Below, in pieces: positions 6,406-10,521 of a stretch of 10,521 nucleotides of DNA. Location: NCBI GenBank assembly GCA_943331415.1, contig CALQLM010000012.1, positions 1-10,521 on the forward strand. The letters run 5' to 3'. Position 1 is the stretch's first letter; every line of letters begins with the position of its first letter. The stretch comes from Bifidobacterium breve (GTDB lineage: Bacteria > Actinomycetota > Actinomycetes > Mycobacteriales > Mycobacteriaceae). The notes under the pieces are model-generated. The model did no database searches. It saw nothing but the letters and a program-made list of their open reading frames with translations, and was not told where the DNA came from. Position numbers and translations under genes: made by a program.

Positions 6406-7076
6406 GTGCGAAGGTCGGGGTGATTACATTTCCGGGCACCCTTGACGACGTCGACGCCGCCCGGGCGGTACGTCTTGCCGGTGCTGAACCGGTAAGTCTC
6501 TGGCACGCCGATGCCGATCTCAAGGGCGTCGATGCCGTCGTGGTGCCGGGCGGTTTTTCCTACGGCGACTATTTGCGCTGCGGGGCGATCGCTAAGTTCG
6601 CACCGGTCATGGGCGAGGTGGTGGCCGCGGCCGGCCGCGGTATGCCGGTGCTGGGTATTTGTAATGGCTTTCAGGTGCTGTGCGAAGCGGGCCTGCTGCC
6701 CGGGGCGCTGACTCGCAATGCCGGGCTGCACTTCATCTGCCGGGACGTGTGGCTACAGGTGGTGTCGACCGAGACGGCGTGGACCTCGCGGTACGAGTTG
6801 GGTGCGGACCTGCTGGTGCCGCTGAAGTCGGGCGAAGGTCGTTATGTCGCAAGTGAACCCGTGCTCGACGAACTTGAAGCCGAGGGCCGCATCGTGTTCC
6901 GGTATACCGATAACGTCAATGGTTCTATGCGGGGGATTGCCGGGGTGAGTTCGGCCGATGGCCGGGTGGTCGGTCTGATGCCGCATCCTGAGCATGCCAC
7001 CGAAGCTCTCACCGGGCCGTCCGACGACGGGCTCGGAATGTTCTACTCGGCGCTCGACGCCGTGCTGGCAGTCTGA
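6402..7076 (+). CDS. purQ: FGAM synthase, glutaminase subunit PurQ
   Basis: Class I glutamine amidotransferase that hydrolyses glutamine and supplies ammonia to PurL for making FGAM from FGAR. The 224 residues fit the family. The nucleophile Cys87 sits in GICNGFQVL; the other triad members are His195 and Glu197 in [21 protein letters not shown] at 50-64 is the conserved segment that forms the oxyanion hole. The early motif reads FPGTLDD, where B. subtilis-type enzymes have FPGSNCD; I believe this is normal in actinobacteria. The ATG at 6402 overlaps the purS stop by four bases. Only four bases separate its stop from the aminopeptidase gene, so the operon probably continues. Confidence 0.96.
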   Translation: MSAKVGVITFPGTLDDVDAARAVRLAGAEPVSLWHADADLKGVDAVVVPGGFSYGDYLRCGAIAKFAPVMGEVVAAAGRGMPVLGICNGFQVLCEAGLLPGALTRNAGLHFICRDVWLQVVSTETAWTSRYELGADLLVPLKSGEGRYVASEPVLDELEAEGRIVFRYTDNVNGSMRGIAGVSSADGRVVGLMPHPEHATEALTGPSDDGLGMFYSALDAVLAV

Positions 7077-7080
7077 TGCG

Positions 7081-8352
7081 ATGACCGGAGCCACCGCGCG
7101 CGGACTGTGTGAGTTCATCGACGCGTCGCCCTCGCCGTTCCACGTCTGCGCGACGGTCGCCGAGCGGCTGCGCTCAGCCGGCTATACCGAACTCGATGAG
7201 ACTGACCGGTGGGATGGCGCCGCCGCGGGACGCTTCTTCACGGTGCGGGCCGGCTCGCTGATCGCCTGGACGGCATCGGGCCGCCACCAACCGTTTCGGA
7301 TCATCGGCGCCCACACCGACAGCCCCAACCTGCGCGTCAAGCAGCACCCGGACCGGGTCGTGACAGGCTGGCAGGTGGTGGCGTTGGAACCCTACGGCGG
7401 GGCGCTACTCAACTCCTGGCTTGACCGCGATCTAGGACTCAGTGGCCGGATCTCACTGCGCGATCGCGATGTTCGTGGTGGCGTCGCGCACCGGTTGGTG
7501 CGTATCGACGAGCCGTTGCTGCGGGTGCCACAGCTGGCGATCCATCTGGCGGAGGATCGCGGGTCGCTGAGCCTGAATCCACAGCTACACCTCAATGCCG
7601 TCTGGGGTGCCGGTGATCGGTCACGGTCGCTGCTGGGCCATGTCGCCGAGCGGGCCGGCATCGCCCCGGCTGATCTGCTCTCGGCCGACCTGATGACCCA
7701 CGACCTGACGCCCTCGACACTGATCGGGGCTGACCGGGATTTAGTGAGTGCGCCGCGCCTGGACAATCAGGGCACCTGTTACGCCGGGCTGGAAGCACTC
7801 TTGGCCGCAGAGCCGCTCGACTACGTCCCCGTACTTGCCCTTTTCGACCACGAGGAAGTCGGCTCGACATCCGACCACGGCGCGCAATCGGAGTTTCTGC
7901 GGACCACGCTTGAGCGCATCGTGCTCACCTCGGGCGGTGGGCGGGAAGACTTCCTGCGCCTGACGACCGCATCGATGGTGGCCTCCGGGGATATGGCGCA
8001 CGCCACCCACCCGAATTATTCCGAGCGTCACGAGCCTGGCCATCTGATCGCCGTCAACGGTGGGCCGGTGCTCAAAGTCCAGCCCAACCTGCGTTACGCC
8101 ACCGACAGCCGCACCGCGGCGACCTTCGAACTGGCCTGCCGGCAGGCCGGTGTGCCGCTGCAGCGCTACGAACACCGCGCCGACCTGCCGTGCGGATCCA
8201 CCATCGGCCCCATGACGGCGGCACGCACCGGCATCCCGACCGTCGACGTCGGCGCACCGCAATTGGCTATGCACTCAGCCCGGGAACTCATGGGCGCCGC
8301 TGATATCGGTGCCTACGCGGCCGCGCTGCGAGCCTTCCTTGCACCCGAATAA
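7081..8352 (+). CDS. pepC: M18 family aminopeptidase, probable aspartyl aminopeptidase
   Basis: Zinc-dependent cytosolic exopeptidase that removes N-terminal residues, in characterised relatives mainly Asp or Glu. The 423 residues match the family. Expected dinuclear metal ligands are visible: His78 in AHTDSP, Asp228 in APRLDNQ, Glu258/Glu259 in DHEEVGS (the first as general base), Asp304 in [10 protein letters not shown] and His398 in LAMHSARE. The frame is open further upstream into purQ, but the ATG at 7081 gives the usual family N-terminus ([14 protein letters not shown]). There is no Shine-Dalgarno. The start is 4 bases after the purQ stop, so translation is probably coupled. M. tuberculosis calls its homologue pepC (Rv0800); this is unrelated to the cysteine peptidase PepC of lactic acid bacteria. 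Real specificity is untested. Confidence 0.93.
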   Translation: MTGATARGLCEFIDASPSPFHVCATVAERLRSAGYTELDETDRWDGAAAGRFFTVRAGSLIAWTASGRHQPFRIIGAHTDSPNLRVKQHPDRVVTGWQVVALEPYGGALLNSWLDRDLGLSGRISLRDRDVRGGVAHRLVRIDEPLLRVPQLAIHLAEDRGSLSLNPQLHLNAVWGAGDRSRSLLGHVAERAGIAPADLLSADLMTHDLTPSTLIGADRDLVSAPRLDNQGTCYAGLEALLAAEPLDYVPVLALFDHEEVGSTSDHGAQSEFLRTTLERIVLTSGGGREDFLRLTTASMVASGDMAHATHPNYSERHEPGHLIAVNGGPVLKVQPNLRYATDSRTAATFELACRQAGVPLQRYEHRADLPCGSTIGPMTAARTGIPTVDVGAPQLAMHSARELMGAADIGAYAAALRAFLAPE

Positions 8353-8355
8353 GCT
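8350..8355 (+). promoter_or_regulatory. Putative -10 element of a leaderless purL transcript, overlapping the aminopeptidase stop
   Basis: TAAGCT fits TANNNT and lies at -12 to -7 from the GTG of purL, the same distance as the purC element at 418-423. Its first three bases are the TAA stop of the aminopeptidase gene. No Shine-Dalgarno is present in the 9-base gap, which favours leaderless initiation from an internal promoter. No -35 is obvious in the coding sequence above it. Confidence 0.45.
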
Positions 8356-8361
8356 GTCCTT

Positions 8362-10521
8362 GTGACATTCGTCGATACGGTCCAGAACGCCGCGGCCACG
8401 CCCGATCATCCGCAGCCCTACCGTGAACTCGGACTCAAAGACGACGAGTATCAGCGCATCCGAGACATCCTTGGCCGCCGCCCCACCGACGCTGAGTTGG
8501 CGATGTACTCAGTGATGTGGAGCGAGCACTGCTCGTATAAGTCCTCCAAGGTGCATCTGCGCTATTTCGGTGAGACCACCACTGATGAGATGCGGGCCGG
8601 CATGCTGGCCGGTATCGGGGAGAACGCCGGCGTAGTGGATATCGGCGACGGGTGGGCAGTGACCTTCAAGGTCGAGTCCCATAACCATCCCTCCTATGTC
8701 GAGCCCTACCAGGGTGCGGCGACCGGAGTTGGCGGCATCGTGCGCGACATCATGGCCATGGGCGCGCGGCCGGTCGCGGTGATGGATCAATTGCGTTTCG
8801 GCGCCGCAGATGCTCCCGACACCCGTCGGGTTCTCGACGGTGTGGTGCGTGGGATCAGCGGTTACGGCAACTCACTGGGTCTGCCCAATATCGGCGGCGA
8901 GACCGTGTTCGACGCCTCCTATGCCGGTAATCCATTGGTCAATGCGATGTGTGTGGGCGTGTTACGCAAGGAGGACCTGCACCTGGCTTTCGCTTCCGGT
9001 ACCGGCAACAAAATCATCCTGTTCGGTGCCCGGACTGGACTTGACGGTATCGGCGGGGTGTCGGTGCTGGCATCGGATACTTTCGGCGGCGATGAGGGCT
9101 CAGGTCCCGGGCGCAAGAAACTACCCAGTGTTCAGGTGGGCGACCCGTTCATGGAGAAAGTGCTCATCGAGTGCTGTCTCGAGTTGTACGCCGCTCGTCT
9201 GGTGGTCGGTATCCAGGATCTCGGCGGAGCCGGATTGTCCTGTGCAACATCAGAATTAGCTTCCGCCGGTGACGGCGGCATGACCATCGAGTTGGATCGG
9301 GTACCGCTGCGGGCGGCGAACATGACTCCAGCCGAGGTGCTGTCCAGCGAGTCACAGGAGCGTATGTGCGCCGTGGTCGCTCCGGAGAACGTCGAGAAGT
9401 TCATGGCGGTATGCCGCAAGTGGGACGTGCTTGCCACCGTGATCGGTGAAGTCGCCGACGGCGACCGGTTGAGGATTACCTGGCACTCAGATGTCGTCGT
9501 CGATGTTCCGCCCCGAACCGTGGCACATGAGGGGCCGATCTATCAGCGTCCCATGGCGCGTCCCGACAGCCAGGATGCACTGATCGCCGACTCCTCATCG
9601 AAGTTGCCGCGGCCGAGGTCCGGCGGGGAGATGCGCGCGACACTGCTGGCACTACTGGGCAGTCCGCACCTGTGCAGTCGGGCCTTCATCACGCAGCAGT
9701 ACGACCGCTACGTCCGGGGTAACACCGTGTTGGCCGAGCATGCCGATGGCGGTGTGCTGCGCATCGACGAGGCCACCGGGCGTGGTATCGCGGTGTCGAC
9801 CGACGCCTCCGGGCGCTATACCCAGCTTGATCCCTACACCGGAGCGCAACTGGCACTGGCCGAGGCCTACCGCAATGTGGCCGTCACCGGCGCCACCCCG
9901 ATTGCGGTCACGAACTGCCTCAACTTCGGCTCGCCGGAGGACCCGGGTGTCATGTGGCAGTTCGCCCAGGCTGTTCGGGGTCTGGCTGACGGCTGCGCGG
10001 CGCTTGGTATCCCGGTGACCGGTGGCAACGTCAGCTTCTACAACCAGACCGGGGCCACCGCGATCCTGCCCACTCCGGTAGTCGGCGTACTCGGCGTGAT
10101 CGACGATGTGCACCGGCGCCTTCCGACCGGGCTGGGTGGCGAACCTGGCGAGACACTGTTTCTGCTGGGCGATACCCGCGACGAGTTTGACGGTTCGATC
10201 TGGGCTCAGGTCACCGCAGACCATCTCGGTGGCGTTCCGCCCAGGGTGGACCTCGCCCGAGAGCAGCTGCTTGCCGAGGTACTGACCGCGGCCTCCCGGG
10301 ATGGCCTGGTCTCGGCTGCACACGATCTCAGTGAGGGCGGGCTGATCCAGGCGGTTGTCGAGGCGGCTCTGGCAGGCGAAGCCGGGTGCCGTCTGGTGCT
10401 TCCGGAAGACGCGGATCCCTTCGTTCTGCTGTTCTCCGAGTCGGCCGGTCGCGTGCTGGTTGCGGTGCCGCGCACTGAGGAGAGCCGGTTCCGGGCGATG
10501 TGCGAAGCCCGCGGTCTACCC
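8362..10521 (+). CDS. purL: FGAM synthase, large subunit PurL, C-terminus outside the window
   Basis: ATP-dependent catalytic subunit that converts FGAR to FGAM with ammonia from PurQ. It is open for 720 codons to the right edge with no stop. Mycobacterial PurL is about 750-765 residues, so only some 30-45 are missing. This is the small PurL type without a fused glutaminase, in agreement with separate purS and purQ. Motifs: MWSEHCSYK with the catalytic His56; [20 protein letters not shown] and [13 protein letters not shown] (first nucleotide/substrate lobe); [16 protein letters not shown]; then in the second half [31 protein letters not shown] and [13 protein letters not shown]; and [11 protein letters not shown] near the end. 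The GTG at 8362 is the first initiator after the in-frame TAA at 8350. It follows the aminopeptidase gene by 9 bases without a ribosome site. Confidence 0.97.
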   Translation, partial: MTFVDTVQNAAATPDHPQPYRELGLKDDEYQRIRDILGRRPTDAELAMYSVMWSEHCSYKSSKVHLRYFGETTTDEMRAGMLAGIGENAGVVDIGDGWAVTFKVESHNHPSYVEPYQGAATGVGGIVRDIMAMGARPVAVMDQLRFGAADAPDTRRVLDGVVRGISGYGNSLGLPNIGGETVFDASYAGNPLVNAMCVGVLRKEDLHLAFASGTGNKIILFGARTGLDGIGGVSVLASDTFGGDEGSGPGRKKLPSVQVGDPFMEKVLIECCLELYAARLVVGIQDLGGAGLSCATSELASAGDGGMTIELDRVPLRAANMTPAEVLSSESQERMCAVVAPENVEKFMAVCRKWDVLATVIGEVADGDRLRITWHSDVVVDVPPRTVAHEGPIYQRPMARPDSQDALIADSSSKLPRPRSGGEMRATLLALLGSPHLCSRAFITQQYDRYVRGNTVLAEHADGGVLRIDEATGRGIAVSTDASGRYTQLDPYTGAQLALAEAYRNVAVTGATPIAVTNCLNFGSPEDPGVMWQFAQAVRGLADGCAALGIPVTGGNVSFYNQTGATAILPTPVVGVLGVIDDVHRRLPTGLGGEPGETLFLLGDTRDEFDGSIWAQVTADHLGGVPPRVDLAREQLLAEVLTAASRDGLVSAAHDLSEGGLIQAVVEAALAGEAGCRLVLPEDADPFVLLFSESAGRVLVAVPRTEESRFRAMCEARGLP

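Noticed and set aside
6408..6450. Altered early motif of PurQ (FPGTLDD in place of FPGSNCD) as a sign of damage
   Set aside because: The catalytic Cys, His and Glu and the [10 protein letters not shown] segment are intact. The variant looks like the normal actinobacterial form.
6994..7080. Upstream extension of the aminopeptidase frame into purQ
   Set aside because: These codons are the end of purQ in another frame. The ATG at 7081 gives the expected family N-terminus.
9652..10323. Minus-strand open frame opposite purL, and similar ones at 8509-8790 and 7741-8274
   Set aside because: Shadows of purL and the aminopeptidase; no domain and no start signals.

Overview
The window looks like a chromosomal segment of a mycobacterium (Mycobacterium/Mycolicibacterium type). 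The DNA is G+C-rich, many genes start with GTG, and several starts lack a Shine-Dalgarno sequence but sit just behind a TANNNT -10 element, as in mycobacterial leaderless transcripts. The gene set purC - oligopeptidase B ... purS - purQ - M18 aminopeptidase - purL matches the purine locus of M. tuberculosis (the Rv0779c-Rv0803 region, from memory). Species cannot be fixed from sequence alone.

Layout, left to right. (1) 1-378, minus: N-terminal part of a two-helix membrane protein that runs off the left edge. (2) 430-3936, plus: purC, ptrB (ATGA overlap) and a cysteine glutathione peroxidase, closely packed. (3) 3948-5406, minus: a UlaG-like metallo-beta-lactamase-fold hydrolase followed by a short-chain dehydrogenase, a two-gene operon convergent with the first block. 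(4) 5439-6101, plus: a small secreted six-cysteine protein of unknown function, divergent from the hydrolase across only 32 bases. (5) 6166-10521, plus: purS, purQ (ATGA overlap), an M18 aminopeptidase (4-base gap) and purL, which runs off the right edge after 720 codons.

How the genes work together. PurL, PurQ and PurS form the three-part FGAM synthetase: PurQ releases ammonia from glutamine, PurS bridges the subunits, and PurL uses ATP and the ammonia to amidinate FGAR. PurC acts later in the same pathway, joining aspartate to CAIR. Two cytosolic peptidases are embedded among these genes, oligopeptidase B behind purC and the aminopeptidase between purQ and purL. Most of the window is core metabolism. 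I see no mobile element, CRISPR array, tRNA or rRNA, and no clear sign of horizontal transfer.

The most interesting signal is regulatory. purC and purL share a near-identical start region (TA-R-GCTG-W-CC...GTG), which places a TANNNT hexamer exactly 12 bases before each GTG, beginning with an in-frame stop codon. I found no convincing undescribed system here.
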